Shown piece after piece: positions 1 to 14,200 of a DNA stretch of 64,000 nucleotides. The stretch spans positions 1 through 64,000 of the forward strand of contig CAJNOL010000148.1 in assembly GCA_905250125.1 (NCBI GenBank), in the 5' to 3' direction. A program made the position numbers and the translations under genes. The notes under the pieces were generated by a model. It ran no database searches. It saw only the letters and a list, made by a program, of their open reading frames with translations, and was not told the DNA's origin. The number at the start of each line of letters is the position of its first letter. The stretch's first letter is position 1. Source of the stretch: Rotaria sordida. Taxonomy: Eukaryota; Rotifera; Eurotatoria; Philodinida; Philodinidae.

Positions 1-857
1 TGAAGATACATTGGACTAAAACAAGAAATCAATGAACGAATGTTAATTAACTCTTATTACTAGAAGATGACTACAAAGAAAAATAAGCGAATTCTTGTTT
101 GATCTAGATGAATTTCCAAGAATTTTTATGATTCATCAAAATCGATGAAGATTTGTCGAGACTTCAAATTTCTACCTACATTGATTCCTTTGATTCAAGC
201 AACATAATATAATACATATATTTATCTATTAAAGATCTTTTTAGTATTGATCATTTTTATAGTATTTTTGGTTGTCCGTAGAAAGGTCAAAAGAAAAAAT
301 GTTGATACTAGAAAAATATTGAAAAAAGTGGTTTTGCCCAGACTAAGTGTGAGCATATGTGATAAAGAAGATTAGAACCTACACTCACACTCACCCTTTT
401 CCTTTCGACCTTTCTGCAGCACACTGTATTTTTTTTTTCAATTAAATGTCGTGATTCCCTTCAGAAACGTCAAGAAAACTAATCTTTTCGAATTTCAACT
501 TGAAATTTTGCATAGAGATGGGTCTTCATGAGAATAGTTTATTGTTATTTATACGCAATCAATCTATTTGCAGAAGTCTTCTTTCGATTTGTTTTTTACT
601 AAAAACTTCTATTTCATAGTTCTGTGTGCTTAACTTACAACTCTTTTCGGACTTATTTCAATAAATGGTTTTTTTGTTACTCGATTTGATTCCACCAACG
701 TTTTTTTCAAGATCTGACCTATTCCAATTCGAGCCCTACTTTCTTAACTATTCTACTCAATTTAGTATCTTTAAAAAAAGTAAATAAATTATGAAAGAGT
801 ATTTATGTACTATCTGATATAGACAAAACCCATAAACTATAGATGAAACTTAATTTA
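1..857. other. Gap left of the cyclase gene; no gene seen
   Basis: No convincing coding exon is visible on either strand. I looked on the minus strand for a continuation of the cyclase NTPase (a Walker B block) and saw none. The stretch holds a copy of a dispersed repeat (about 440-560). It also holds a loose inverted repeat in which an 'agaaaggtc' motif near 281 faces 'gacctttct' near 408. The rest is AT-rich and unexplained. Confidence 0.6.
440..560 (+). repeat. Dispersed repeat, copy A (partial)
   Basis: This stretch resembles parts of 14700-14800 and 52470-52570. Shared landmarks, in the same order, are an 'aatgtcgt' block, a 'cagaaa' block, a 'gaatttcaacttgaaa' block and an 'agagat..g..ctt' block. 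The copies are diverged, so this is an old interspersed repeat of unknown class. Borders are approximate. Confidence 0.5.
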
Positions 858-3800
858 CTATGGAGTATTCGTTGTATTTCCTGTTGTTAATAATGGTGTA
901 TATAATTCTTCAATATTATTTGATGATTCAATAAGTTTATTTAAAATATGTAAAAGTAATTCATTCAGATAAACTTCATAAGTTTTAACTAAATTATTAT
1001 CATTCGTATTTTCTGTTTCAATATGACTACGACGAAATCTAACATCAAGTAAATCATTTAATAAAAATAAATTTCGTCTTAAATGTAAATCATTTGCTTT
1101 ACTTATATCGAATAAACGTAAAAGATATTTTTCACGTTCATGTTGACTTTTATCATCATGATGAAATTGTAATAATTGTCTTAATAATGAACGTAATAAA
1201 CTAAATTCATTAAAACGTTGTTCAAATTGACAATGATAATTAATAACTTGTATTGATGATTTTTTAATTATTAAACAATCATTAGCATAAAGACTTAATG
1301 ATGATATTGGTCTTGTTGCAGTATCAGGTATTGGTATTGTTGTATTATTATTATTCATTGTTGAATCATTTGGAATGTATTTATTATCATAATGAGGACA
1401 AGCTGAAAGATTATTAATATTTGCTGAATTTTCTAATGAATTAGCTATAAATTGTAATAAACGACTTCGACCAATTTTATCTTCACCTATGACAAAAAGA
1501 AAAATAAATTTATTAAATCAAATAAAATTAGAATAAATCATTATGGAATGAAAATAGTTAGAACTTATTCTTATTGCTATTTCTATTAATTTATAACATA
1601 TATGACAGTGACGGATTGTCATCATAAATAGCATTAACATCAAATACTTCGTTATCTATTATTATTAAACATAGAAGAAAAATCTTCAATTAATTTTTTT
1701 TTCTTATCAAATGAGTTACTGAGTAGGGATGTGCAGAAGCAAGTTTTTTTTGTTGATCCTGGTAACTTTTTTTTTTCACCTGTCTCAATCCCGATAGCTT
1801 CTTTTTTAGTGGGATTCTGTTCTTAGTGGTCCCGATTCTGCACGTCTCTAATACTGAATATAATCAGACGAACTTAGAAGATGTGTGCTTTTTTTGTAAT
1901 TATTACTAATAGATATGAAAGAATAATTTGAGTAAGAATGTCAAAAAAAAAAATCCTACTTTCTAACCTTCAAATATAATAGCTGCAAGATCTCTTCGTC
2001 TATTTGAACTATTAACCGGTTCATCAAGTAACACAATTTGTGCTGCAACAATCATTAATTCAACTCTTCTTCCTAAGAATGGATAACATTCTTGTTTGAT
2101 TTCATTTATGTGAAAATTAGATGCTCTATTTTGTTCGATCATTTGTAATACTCCAGGACAATCATCATATTGCCAAATAATTCCAACATCATTCATTCCC
2201 TTTAAAAAAAAAGAATATATTTATTTATACATTTAATTCAAAATTTTTTTTCTTTTCATCTTACTTTTAAAGATTTAATAGGTAATTTTTGAAAGTATCG
2301 ACTATTTAAACGTGAATTATAATATGTTTCTTGATCACATGAAATTATATTTGGATAATTACACATTAAACGTGCAGCCATATTTACTTTTCGACCAATA
2401 ACTGTATATTCACAACGTGCTGCATGTCCAACCACACCACAATAAGTAAGACCTGTTGTCACCTAACCTAACGAAAATAAAACAATGTGTGTTTTTTTTT
2501 TAAGAAAAATTTCTTTATCATTATTTACACCAATTGAACAATTTTCAACAAATTGACATTGATCTCGAATTGTTGAATGAATCATATAAGCAGATTTAAG
2601 TGCATTAGCTGTATCATCACCTTGTTTATAACCAGGTAAACCAAAAACACATAAAAATGAAAAACCTTTATCAAATAATAATGCTTTTGTTAAAACTCCA
2701 CCCATCATTTTTGTTAATTCATATATTTGTACAAATATTTTCTGAATATTTTCATGTAAATTATCATTTATTGTTTGTTCATTTGATATATCAAGATTAA
2801 TAAATGATATTGTTACACGACGTAATTCAGATAAATAATCTAATGATTGTTTACGTTCAATACGTTGATGAACACAACGTAATAAAAATGATTTCATTAA
2901 TGAATCAATTTTAAAATTAAGTTCATCATTTGACAAATCATTTTCAGATGATTGTTTATTATCATCATTATTATTATTATTATTATTATCATTGGTTATT
3001 TCTTGATTAGACATATCCTATTCAAAAAAACAAACATGAACAAAGAAAGTATTATTTTTTTTATATAAATAACTCCATGTGGAATGTTATATTGGTTTAG
3101 TATATCTCAAAGGAATAGCTTATCATAAAATTCTAGTTGCAATCTATGTTGATAAGTTTATTTCTATTGGGAAATCATTATGTGAAAGTTGATAATTGCT
3201 AAGGATTATTTATTTTGCACAATTATATTATATGTGTATAATCTGTGTCATATATCATTAAAATTATATGGTTTTATTTTTTACTGGACAGAAATCATTC
3301 AAATTATATTTATGTTTTGATATATACAGTTTGTACGATATGTTATTCTGATATTTGATAATTGATTAGAATTTTTCTAAATTAATCTGTATTTTGTTTT
3401 TATTTAGAGATTTGACAATAATTTTTATGTCTCTAAAAAATATTTGTTTATATTGTTTCGACGAGAAAGTAAATCAATTTGCTTGTATAATCTAGACACT
3501 AATAGAAAAAAATTGGATAGATCGATTATAGTTCTACGTGGTTGAGTTATTTGGTCGTATTTGGCTTCGATTTATATGATTACTTCAATATAATTATTTT
3601 TTTTTCCAGTATAACGATGGAATCTGGTCTTTTTGAATAATTAAATTTTCTATCTTTTATATATCCATTTGCTTAGATTACGGATAGATTATCTACTTGA
3701 AGGTCATATATGAGATAATACTTGACATTGGTACTCATTGAGACGTTAGAACTCAAAATAACATATTTTCCGGTTGAAGTATTTCTTCGATATATGTTTA

Positions 3801-5300
3801 GACACAAATAGAATTGTTAAATGAAGTTATTTGAAATCGATTGAAAATATTTTCGTAGTTTGATTTATTTCGCATATAAAATTAGATTATACTTTGTCAA
3901 AAAAGACGTGGAAGGAGGAAAATTATTTTTTTGTTTTAATCTTAATATCAAGTTTAACAAAAAAAATTTTTTTTTTTTTTCGTAGAGATTTAAAAAATAC
4001 TTTTTTATATTCATGTCAATAAATCTGATACATATATACATTCTTTATTATTCCCCTCTGTTTATCATTCATAAAGATATTAGTAAAACAAATTCTTTCT
4101 TCTTTTTTTTTTAATTTCAAATATGCATGTAAAATCTTATACATTCATACTTTTGTTTTGATAAATGAAATCATTACTCATCATCATAAACAAAACTCAA
4201 GTTTTATACAATTATTTATATAACTTATCGATAATTCTTAATATAATCGATTTATAGAAATATTGAAAGTTTTCATTTGAAATAAGTATATCTCAAATGT
4301 CTTTACATACCATTCTATCATTTATTACTGTTGAATGATTAATATGTTCTTCTGTATCAGAATCTTCATTGAATGATTTTCTTGATTGTGAATATTCAAC
4401 AGCAATATGTTCATGTTTAGGATCAATATCATCACTAACAGGTATAAATTCACAATTGAATGTTTTTGTTTGAAGTTTATCATAAACAGGTTTTGTTAAA
4501 ATAATATCACCAGGTTCACATAATTGTTCGCATATATTAACATCGTTAATACAATTACCTGTTAATAAATAATGTTTAAATTCATCTGTACCAACAAATA
4601 TAGCACATACAGGTCCATATGCAAGTGCTACTTTAAGACGTAATATAACACCAACATCTGTTTCATAAACTCCACATTTTTGTTGTAAATGTAATGCACA
4701 TTTTAATGCTTGTTGTGGACCTATAGTTTCATTTGTCCATAATGCAAGTATAGCATCTCCAGCAAATTTATATATATCACCATCATGTGTTAATATTTCA
4801 TAAACAAGTTTATCAAAATAAGCATTTAATGTACGTGTTAATTGATCAATACCCAAATGTGCATCATTAGAATATTGTTCAGTTAATGATGTAAAACCCG
4901 ATACATCAAGAAATAATAATGTTGCATTATTATATTTATGTTCATTTGGTATTGATATAACACCTTTACGATCAATTAAATCATTTAAATTATTTAAAAC
5001 AATATCTGGAATATGTGCTTGTACTTGTTGTCCGATGTTTAATATATCATCATCATCATCATCATTGTCATATTGTTCGTATTCATGAGTTTCGTCAATA
5101 CTTCCGTTATTGAGATTTCTCATCGTAGTACTTAGTTGCATAGTAGCAACAACCATTTTAACAGTATCTGTTGCAAATGATGGTAAACCATGAGACCATG
5201 TCCGGCGTAGCGACTTCTTTCGTTGTCGGTGATTCGACAGGTGATTATTTATTGACGACGTTTTGTTTTTCGCATGAATGCTTTGGGGTCGTTGATGCAT
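858..5300 (-). CDS. ADCY10: Soluble adenylyl cyclase (ADCY10-like), C1-C2 cyclase and start of NTPase
   Basis: Bicarbonate/calcium-responsive adenylyl cyclase family, converting ATP to cAMP inside the cell. My exon model is 5300-4311, 3017-2529, 2462-2265, 2199-1968 and 1486-858; phases close and give 845 residues. Exon 1 carries the first catalytic domain, with metal-binding Asp in LFLDVSGFTSLTE and in KFAGDAILALW. Exons 2-3 carry the second domain, with LSELR.VT, the FDKG and SIGV blocks, EYTVIG and the VNMAAR motif holding the catalytic Asn/Arg. Exon 5 opens with a Walker-A-like GEDKIGRS at an exon junction; Lys is replaced by Arg. The mammalian enzyme is about 1,600 residues, so half is missing. 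The reading frame ends (TAG, 858-860) where the Walker B segment should begin. That TAG overlaps a possible donor (GTAAAT), so the true gene may continue leftwards out of the window. Asp and Asn runs are encoded by triplet repeats. The family and domains are certain; the 3' end is not. Confidence 0.9.
1723..1850. repeat. Short element with terminal inverted repeats in a cyclase intron
   Basis: About 128 bp. The left end reads tagggatgtgcagaa and the right end, reverse-complemented, reads tagagacgtgcagaat, so the termini are near-matching inverted repeats. Inside are 'tcccgat' and 'gtcccgatt' blocks that are richer in G+C than the surroundings. It lies in the 481 bp intron between the fourth and fifth cyclase exons, far longer than the usual ~65 bp. 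No coding capacity; a miniature non-autonomous element is likely. Confidence 0.5.
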
Positions 5301-7733
5301 GATAATTTGTTTTGAATCAATAATTCAAGTTAGTGTCGAAGCATATCGAGTCTAAATTATTTTTTTTTTCTAATTGCTAAAATGTCAAAAATATATCAAT
5401 GAGTAGGCAATGATAGATAAAATCTATTCTTTTTATGTTAACAGAACTCCTACATGCATACACTTAACATAGCAGTCTATCAAGATCAAACAGTACGTTT
5501 GTTTTTTTCCTTTCGTTGCATAACGAAAAAGTCATAGTAAAAACAAATATGAAATTTTAATAATAAAAAAAAAGATCGTGAGTTACTATGAGAGATAAAG
5601 AAAAAATGATAAATAATCGATCTTTCAACTCACAAGAAACTAACAACGATGATGTCAAGTTCACTATGATGTTTTTATATGTAAGGATATGATTTATTTA
5701 CTGATATTATATCATTCTCAACATATCTTTTGTTGGAGGTTCTTTTTTTCTTTTTTGTTCCGTCTTACTTTAATGTTTTATTTTAGTATGAATATCAACG
5801 TGTCATTCGTGATTTGCAGGAATGTGTGTGTATGTGTATGTTTCAGATGCGAACGTGTTTGCGTGATGATCTAATTTAATCTTATTCTAGAACAAATAGC
5901 AAAAGACAAAAGCATAAAAATGGCGCTGTTACACAGCATATAAAATGTAAATTTTTTTTTCTTTTAGTGATATCGATGATGATGAACGAAGACTTTTATG
6001 ATTGTTTTCTATCATCTGTGTTAGAGATGTTTTTAGTATGAATGATTTATGCCTCTTCTTAGCCTTATATTTGTTCTCATAAGAGAGAGCATCCTACTTC
6101 GATTCTCATTGTTTTCTTCTGTGCAAAGAAAAAGACAAACATTACCCAAATATCTTACTGTATAGCTACCAAAAAACTGTATTTAGCAATGGTAACGTCA
6201 TTTATCGCTTGTCACATATAGTTGTATTATCCGTAAGCATAGATAATATTACAGGTAGAAAAAAAACAATAGAGTTTTCTTTCATTCATTTCCATAATAT
6301 AATAAGAAATGATGAAGAAAAATCGATTCTCAGAATTGGATGTTGACAAATGTTAGACACTACTTGATCTATTCATTCATTGGTTAATATGACATCTGGT
6401 TGCATGAAAAAATCTCGAAGAATAATTATCGTGCCATCAAAATAAAAAAATAGTAATAATAAGTGAAGTTGATATAGAGGGAGCGAAAGAAGAAAAAAAA
6501 AGGAAACAATAGTCCATTGTAACGATTTAAAGCATTGCCGTATACATTCTTATCAGATGATGGAATGCAATGAGAAACAATGTTAGGCTTACAAAATACC
6601 AGTTGCAATAGTTTTGTCTCGAAAGCTAATAAGTAATACTTTTTGTTTTGTTGCTGACGATCGTTGTCATTAGTCATAAATACATTATAATTAGAAGAAG
6701 TTTATATGGAACCGAAAGATACTAGTATAATTTAGTTCCTCTTCTTGTTTTTTGTATTTTCTTCTTCATCTATGTTGACCAGCTATCACTCGATATGCAT
6801 ATGTCTATATATAATAAGGAAAATGATTGACGGATATAACCGAAAAAAGACCTGTTAAGAGATAGCTATTACCGCCTACAAAATATCTCTGAGACGATTA
6901 GAAAGAGAACTATGAAAGATAATATGAAATATTTATTTACTTTATATAGGAATTCATTAATCGATGGAATTTATCGTTGTTCAAATACCATTCTTTATTA
7001 CGACTTTAACGTATTTATCATTTATTCGACGCTTTTATACCTTACCTATATAACGTGATTCTTGAAACTTAATAACATGCAAACTAAATAGAAAGAAAAA
7101 ATATTTACACACAGAGAAAAAGATTGTGTGATCAGCAATCATTAGAAGACTTGTAAAGAATTGTGTTCTTTTTCTTTTCTATTTGCTAGCCAAGCAACAG
7201 CTTTGATTAAGCTTTAATGCAAAACTTATGTTTGATATTGATTTGTGCTTGCTATTCGCATATGTCAACACATGCATTCTTTCATTTAATGTCTCTTTTC
7301 TTTAATCATTAATAATGATCATAATCACTAAGTTTTTTTTTTTGCCCAAAACATGTTATTAATTAACAAATAGAAAATGAAAAAGTATCGTTAAATAACA
7401 AGAAAAAATCTTATATTAAATAAATATATCCACATAAAACAATACATGTGTGTGTGTGTGTTTCTTTTCTTCTAAAATATGATATTTATATATTTAATTA
7501 AGAAAAAATGACAAATGAAAATGAAAATGACATAAGTTAAGAACAAATAGATTAAAAAAAGATCGTCTATCACATAGAAGTTTTTTGTTTTTTGTTAATT
7601 TGCCATCAAATTTCTACCGGTTATAATTTATATTTGTGTGCATAGAATAAGTACAATAACAATAAATAAAAGAATTTTAAAACAAAAAAAAAACTTGAGA
7701 TCAATGTTCCTTAATAATTGCCTAAAAAATTAA
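5301..7733. other. Intergenic: upstream of cyclase, downstream of GOPC
   Basis: No coding exon recognised. The interval holds the presumed promoter of the cyclase gene (nearest 5301) and the 3' flank of GOPC (nearest 7733). Only simple features are visible: homopolymer A/T runs and short GT-rich tracts (for example near 5820-5850 and 7447-7461). Confidence 0.6.
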
Positions 7734-10700
7734 TTAATCTTTCGAATCTGTACGTTTAACTGGTAAATATTGTTGTGTATGTTTAATATATCTATCAATC
7801 ACAGATGGACCATCTCTATAAGAAAAAAAAAATTTTTTAAAACTAAATTATATAAACAAAAAACTAATTAAATACCTTTGATAACTATCAATACTTGCTG
7901 TATCTGTCCCATCAATTTGTTCTAAAATATTTTTTCTTTGATTACCATTTGATATAGATAGATCTTTAATACGATGAATTGATTCTATATCACTTGATGA
8001 AGAAGTTTTTGTTTGTTTATCTTCAGTTTCATCAGTAATAAATTTATATTTTAAATGATTTTCAACATCACAATTTGTTAAATCTTCATCATCACTATCA
8101 TCAGGTGCAACAAAAACAACTGTTAATGTCATATCTCCTTTCTATTTAAAACAATAGAATAAAAAAAAAATTTAATTAAATATTTTGTCTTTTGTTTTTT
8201 TCTAATCTACATACAATAGATGATAAAATTTGAACAGCTTCTTTATGTTTAGCATCACGTAAATCTTGTTGATTAACAGCTAATATTGAATCACCAATAT
8301 AAAGTTGTCCACTACGCCATGCTGGACCATTTTGATGAATTTCAGATATAAGAATAGGTAAACCATGTTCTTTGCCACCTGTTATTGATATTCCTAATGC
8401 TTCGTTAGCTTCTTTATGAAGTTGAACTGTACGTATTTCTCCTACACCATGACGTTTTTTCAATGTATTAAAATCCTGTTCGGCAGCAAAAAAAAGACAA
8501 TATAGACAGACAGAAAAGTAAAATATTTAAATTACATGTCCTGGTGGCACTGTTAAAATTTTATTAACTTTTTCTCGACCACGACATGCACGTATAACAG
8601 TTTTATGACGATGTAAATGTATTTCAGCTTCAAGTTGATTCCATAAATTTTCATGATCAGCTCCGCGTAAATCACGACCAAGTAATTGAATTTGCTGTAT
8701 TCTATTAATCAAAAACAAAATAAATTCAAATATTAATATTAGTTTTTCTTTTTATGTCTAAAAAAAAAACAAAATAGAGTAATAAGGATGTTTTATACAT
8801 CTATGGAAGATGGATTGTATGTTATTTATTAACAGTAATATTTGTTTTACTGCTTGATTTATTACAGTAATATATGGACGGAAATTAATGAATAAGCATC
8901 TATAAAGAATTATTAAGCAAACGAGAAAACATAACAATGATTGCCTTTTACCTTCATAATAAATAAATGACAAATCATATTTTTTCTTAGTCTTTCGAAA
9001 TACTATTGTTATTGAATCTCATATAAATAATAATAATAATATATGTTTGATTATTGACCTAACCTTAACAATGAGAATTCATTGAGAAAAATCTTATAGA
9101 CATAAAATCGAAATTTACTGTTTATTTATTCAATTACATCAACTTTGGATAAATGAGAAAAAAAAAATTGTCGATTTTTGTTTCACATTATTTGAATAGT
9201 TTTATTTGTAGAATACTTGTAAAATATCTATAGAACGAAGTTTAATTATTAGTATTGCTAATGTTGTTGAAAACAAGAAAACAACAAAGTTGATCTCATT
9301 ACTACATGCGTCACAACACATTAGATATATTACATAGGCTGCGTACTAGAGAAATAACATATGGAAATAAAAGATTAATACTACTTCTGTTTTTTGAATC
9401 TAATTCGATATTTATTCTGTAGTATCAAATGCGTCTATCACAATACAATACACATATGCCAACTGAATTTTCTTATTCATAAATGTTATTTTTCCATCAA
9501 ACTCTATGCACTGAAAAATTCTTCGTGACGTCAGAAAGATAGTATTATTAGTGCAAATTATCATCGTTTAATAATATTCGAGAAATATTTTATCATGTCA
9601 AGATTGTTTTATCAAATTAATAAAATCAAAAAGTCGATCAAAGTTCATCTCATAACAGAAATCTATATGAAGAGCGATAAATTTAGATTATTTCTTAATA
9701 GTCGAAAAACGATTATTTTTTATTGTTGAGTTTATATGTTGATATCTCATTGCACATCTCATCTATTGATATTTACCTCTTGGGAGTAGGAAGTATATTA
9801 GTATGTTTTAGTTATGATTCAACTAATAATTGACTTCGGCATTTATCTTATAATAGCATGGTCTGAAAGTTTTCAATTAAAGGATGGCTAAGCAATGAAG
9901 GAAAATTTCTACTTAGAGATGCTTCATCTGTGTGAAATTCACCAAATATATCTTGAAATTATTATTCTTATTGTACTCTCATTAATCTTCTTCCATCTCA
10001 TAATTACATTCATTACTTCTATATTATTTTCTCGGATTTGCGATGAAAAATAACATCTTTCTTTTATCAGTTTCTTGCGTAATGTCCTTGTTATCTTAGT
10101 AAAAGTTCGTTCTTGTCTAGTATAATCGAGTTCTGGCTATTGTCCATTTATATATGTAAGTAAACATTGCCTGACAGTTTCAAAACATTTGTTACCTTCA
10201 ACAATAACCTTGTCCTCAAGGGTTACGCAGTATTTGTATTTGTTTTGTATTATTTCTTGATACACAATAAAGTAAATAATAGATATCATCGCTTGGTGAA
10301 TTTAATAAATTCATTTAGTTGATCATTTTTACTTGATTCGTATTGGTATTAAGTAATAAAGTAACATTCAAAAATTATCTTACACATGAAAAAAAAAATT
10401 CAAAATGAAATATTTTAGAAAACTTTCATTGATTTTTCTTAAGTAGCTTTAGTTCGACTCCTTTCAGGTTCGAAAAACTATGAATCGATCATATCTTTCC
10501 GAAGTTTTGAACATAGAATACTTTTATCAATATTATTAACTATTTATATTTATAAACATTCGAACGTTCTTGAAGAAAAAAAAAAAAGGAGTAGAAAAAA
10601 TTGGAAACAAGATATGTAGTATGCTCGATCAAATACAGAATTATTTGCTAAAGTTCAAACGAATTGCAATGATTTCGAACAAAAAGCAGGACTCGCTGCA

Positions 10701-12891
10701 ATATATAAATAAATGATTTAATTTGTTACATGAAATTTTCAACCACCATATCCAAATGTTTAGAAAGAAAGTATAACAAACCTTCAGAGCTTCCTCAGCA
10801 AGAAAAATCAGAAGTAGTAAAATGAATATCTTATCAAAGTCTATCAAAATTTAGATTGTTATTACATGTAGAACTCATTTAAAACTATTTACGCTCCTTA
10901 GACTAAGAAAAAATATGAGCACACTACTCACAAGAGTATTCTGAGTGGGCTGTAATGAGTTTAAAAAGAAATGATTGTTTCCCATAAAAAATTTACTTTG
11001 CATCGCGCACGAGATATCTTTATACTTTTCTTAACGAGTTCTCATTTTATAGAATCGAACTTTTCCAAGTCAAGTAATGAATCAAAAAAAAAAATAATAA
11101 GCAATTTAATCGTTGATACAATTAACGAACTACACGCAAAGATATTTTTTTTTCTATTAAAACTTGAAAAAAAAAATGTGTTGAATTTATTACATGACTA
11201 TGTCTGGTTTTTTTTTCTCTTAAATATCATTGTCATTATCTATTTGTCATGAGAAAATACAAATGATAATCAACTTATTTTATGTGATAATTTTATAAAC
11301 ACGGAAAGTATATTTTTTTTAATTCATAAGGAATTCAAAATTCAAGCAAAATTTTTCTTAGCAAAAAAAAACCAGTGAACAATAAATAGATCGATATATA
11401 CAACTATTAAGATCATCAGTATATAATAACACTCATAAATCTAAAAACAAGAATTCGGGGCAGATATATATTATAGCTTATTCGTTTACATTGAAAACAA
11501 ACCTAAGAAAATATGTAACTTTGATCTGAAAGACTCGCCGATCGGATTTAAATGGGACAAAATGTCTTCCTAGTTTTTGAAAACTTTTCAGTATAATAGA
11601 GGCTTCGTTTTAGGCTCATTCAATAGAGACCTTCCTGCTCTAAAAAACTACTATATTTATTTTTCAAATAATTTTTTGTTTGTCGGCACACAAAAGGTGA
11701 GCACATATAACTCAATCGTCTAACTGTGACAGTCAAAAAATGAAAAATTTTTCATAAAATTTATGCTACAAAATTTTCTATCTTTTGATATATACTTTAG
11801 GATTTTAAAATGTATGCAGAAAAAAAATTCGAAACATAAAAAAACCTTTTTCTGACAGAATGATGTCATTATTCTTTTCCTAATATTTCTACTGTCCAAG
11901 TGAAAAATCATCCCATTTTACTCAGAATTGAATTTCACATTGGATAGCACGAGAACAAACGTGTCATTGAGCAAATCTCACTTTGAAAAACATGATTTTT
12001 CCTGAATAGATCTCAAAATACTACTAAGTGTTGGTTCAAATTCTTTTTCTTTTGAACAACAGCAGGAGAAACCTTGAAAAGGTCATGAAAACAGAGAGAA
12101 TAAGCCTAAAGTGAAATCTTTGATGTGTTGGAAAGTGCTCTAAAAAGAGAAAAACAGTTTGTCCTATTTAATATGTGCTACTTTTGTATTGTTAATTTTG
12201 AAATAAAATATTAAATTTACCTTCCGGCTAATTCTTTATCAAGATATTTTGCTGCTAAACGTGAACCATAAATTTCTGATTGAAGATTAATTATTTGTGC
12301 TCTAAGTTTAGCATTTTCTTTTTCAAGTTCTTGTGCTTTTATTTCTGGTATTCGATTTTGTTTAAATTCATCACGTTGTTTAGCTATATGTTCTTCCTAA
12401 ATAAATATTTTAATTAAACAAAAAAAAAAAGAAATTAATAAGATAAACAAACCATTTTTTTTCTTATTGCATCAGCACCATCAATTTCACCTTGATTTTT
12501 TAATGTTTGACATTCTAATTGTGATGCATGTAATTGTAACATTATATCTTTGACTTGTTGTTCTAATCCTTGTGGATCAGCTTTAGCATCAATCATTTCT
12601 GTTCGAATATCAATTATTTGAGCCTAATTTTTTAAATTTATTTTCAAAATCGAAAACAAAAAACATAAAATTTACTTCTAATTTAGCATTAGCTTGTGAA
12701 AGAGTTTGTGCTTTATGTGCTAGTTGAGCAAAACTTGAACTAAGTATTGTCATTTTTGCTCGACCTTCATCAGTTATGTCCGATTGATCTTGATCAATTT
12801 CACCAAGTAATAAATCAAGATTAACAAATGCTTTATCAAATTCTTTTTCAAGAATATCAAGCCAACGAAATGCACTAACTGATGCTGACAT
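7734..12891 (-). CDS. GOPC: Golgi-associated PDZ and coiled-coil protein (GOPC/PIST/CAL)
   Basis: Trans-Golgi adaptor that binds C-terminal motifs of membrane cargo through one PDZ domain and homo-oligomerises by coiled coils. Seven exons: 12891-12676, 12623-12453, 12396-12221, 8701-8536, 8475-8215, 8141-7876 and 7815-7734. They sum to 1,338 nt, a 445-residue protein (human about 460), with all phases consistent. The N-terminal [15 protein letters not shown] and LLLGEID blocks are strongly conserved. A long Glu/Lys/Gln-rich coiled coil (roughly residues 75-190) follows, with [15 protein letters not shown] at the exon 3/4 junction and then QIQLLGRD and [15 protein letters not shown]. The PDZ domain (about 255-345) has the carboxylate loop [13 protein letters not shown] (human GLGI) and [10 protein letters not shown]. 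The start is the ATG before SASVSAF; no earlier in-frame ATG exists in that exon. One 3.5 kb intron (12220-8702) contrasts with the other five of 46-76 bp. Confidence 0.96.
8702..12220. other. Large GOPC intron, no gene inside
   Basis: A 3,519 bp intron between the third and fourth GOPC exons. Donor GTAAAT lies next to 12221 and acceptor ..TTAATAG next to 8701. I see no coding exon on either strand and no clear element boundary. Short open frames are AT-rich, biased to Phe/Ile/Lys/Asn and look random. Confidence 0.65.
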
Positions 12892-13479
12892 ATTCAATGA
12901 TGTTTTTTCTTTTAATAATTTAAAATATCATATTTATAACCAAGAAAAAACAGAATCCTAGATATTCACAAAAAATAGATTACAAAACCATACGAGAAAA
13001 AATTTGACCAGTCACAATTAAAATAAAGCAATAAAGTTTTTCTTTTTTATTATTTATTAGAATAACAAATCTGATTATTTAATAAAAGTTTCGGAATAAT
13101 TTATAAAGAATATATATTGAAAACAAGAAAATAAGACTTCTCATTAATTGTCTTTATGCGACATCTAGAAATAGAATTGATCAGAAAGAAACGATGTGGT
13201 TCTTCACTACTCGTCTGATATTGCTAAAATAAACTACCTACGATTCTATGGCATACTTTACATATAAAGTAATGAATAGTAGTTAAAAGCAAGTCATTTA
13301 TTGACAGAGAGTGAATATATCTTGCGTGTAATTATTCAATACATACGACATAGGTTTTCTTAGATATTCAGAAGTGTTTTTTAAATTCAAATTGTGTTTG
13401 GGATGTGTGTATTGATACTGAACCAAGTTTCACATAGGAAATATTTTTATATGTTAATTAAATAAATTAATCTTGTTTT

Positions 13480-14200
13480 TAATTATACAGGATGTCCTAA
13501 AAGTTACCTACCAAAAAAAGAATTCAAATATCTCTTTTGTATTTTAATCAAATCCATCGATTAGTTTTTTTTCTGATGATAGAGGAGAGATCCAAGTCTT
13601 TGTTCCTATAAGAGAAATCATGCTTGACTGTGATACAAAAATTGGCTTTTTTTTGAATTCATCGGAATCTTTATGACACAAATGATTACAGAGTTTCAAG
13701 TCCGATATTTTTCTCAATACTAGAACAACTTCCGAAGAATTCGTGTTCTTGTTGCATGTTAACCAAGTTATAATTACTATCGAATTTACTTCCGCAGGAT
13801 CCAACGAGTAAAAAAAATGGAATTTTCTAGATTTTAATGGAAATTATCTGAAACCAACCGAAAAGTCTGAAAAAGTAAAAAAAAAAAAAGAAAAATTCAA
13901 AAATGTGTTGAAACTCGATTGCGGTTTCTCACTTCAACAGAACTTCATATTTTCAATAAAATTTTATTATTGAATTCTCTCATGAAATTTAACCTTCACA
14001 AAACTATCAGTTAGGCCAGCATGTATAGAAAATTTCAAGATCTTTGGATGTAGTGTCAGTTTTCCAAAATTTAACGTTTTCTTATTGATATTGATAAAAA
14101 ATTCGAAAGAGAATTATATAGTTTGACTAAAGCGCGATGGAGATATTCAAATTCTTTTTTTATTAGATGACTTTTAAAATACTATGTAGTTTAAAAATGT
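13480..14200. repeat. Old element with ~75 bp terminal inverted repeats
   Basis: The left end starts near tacaggatgtcctaaaagtt and continues through aaaaaaagaattcaaatatctc. The reverse complement of about 14125-14195 matches this with substitutions (aaaagtcatct, aaaaaaagaatttgaatatctc). The 'acagg.tgtcc.aaaagt' end is typical of several DNA-transposon families, but I see no transposase fragment inside. A decayed non-autonomous DNA element is the best reading. Confidence 0.55.

Noticed and set aside
5689..5874. Plus-strand frame upstream of the cyclase
   Set aside because: Phe/Cys/Val-rich product of T-runs and a GT repeat; no supporting context.
13544..13804. 86-codon minus-strand frame inside the 13480-14200 element as a transposase remnant
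   Set aside because: No DDE/DDD or helix-turn-helix pattern seen; too short and uninformative.
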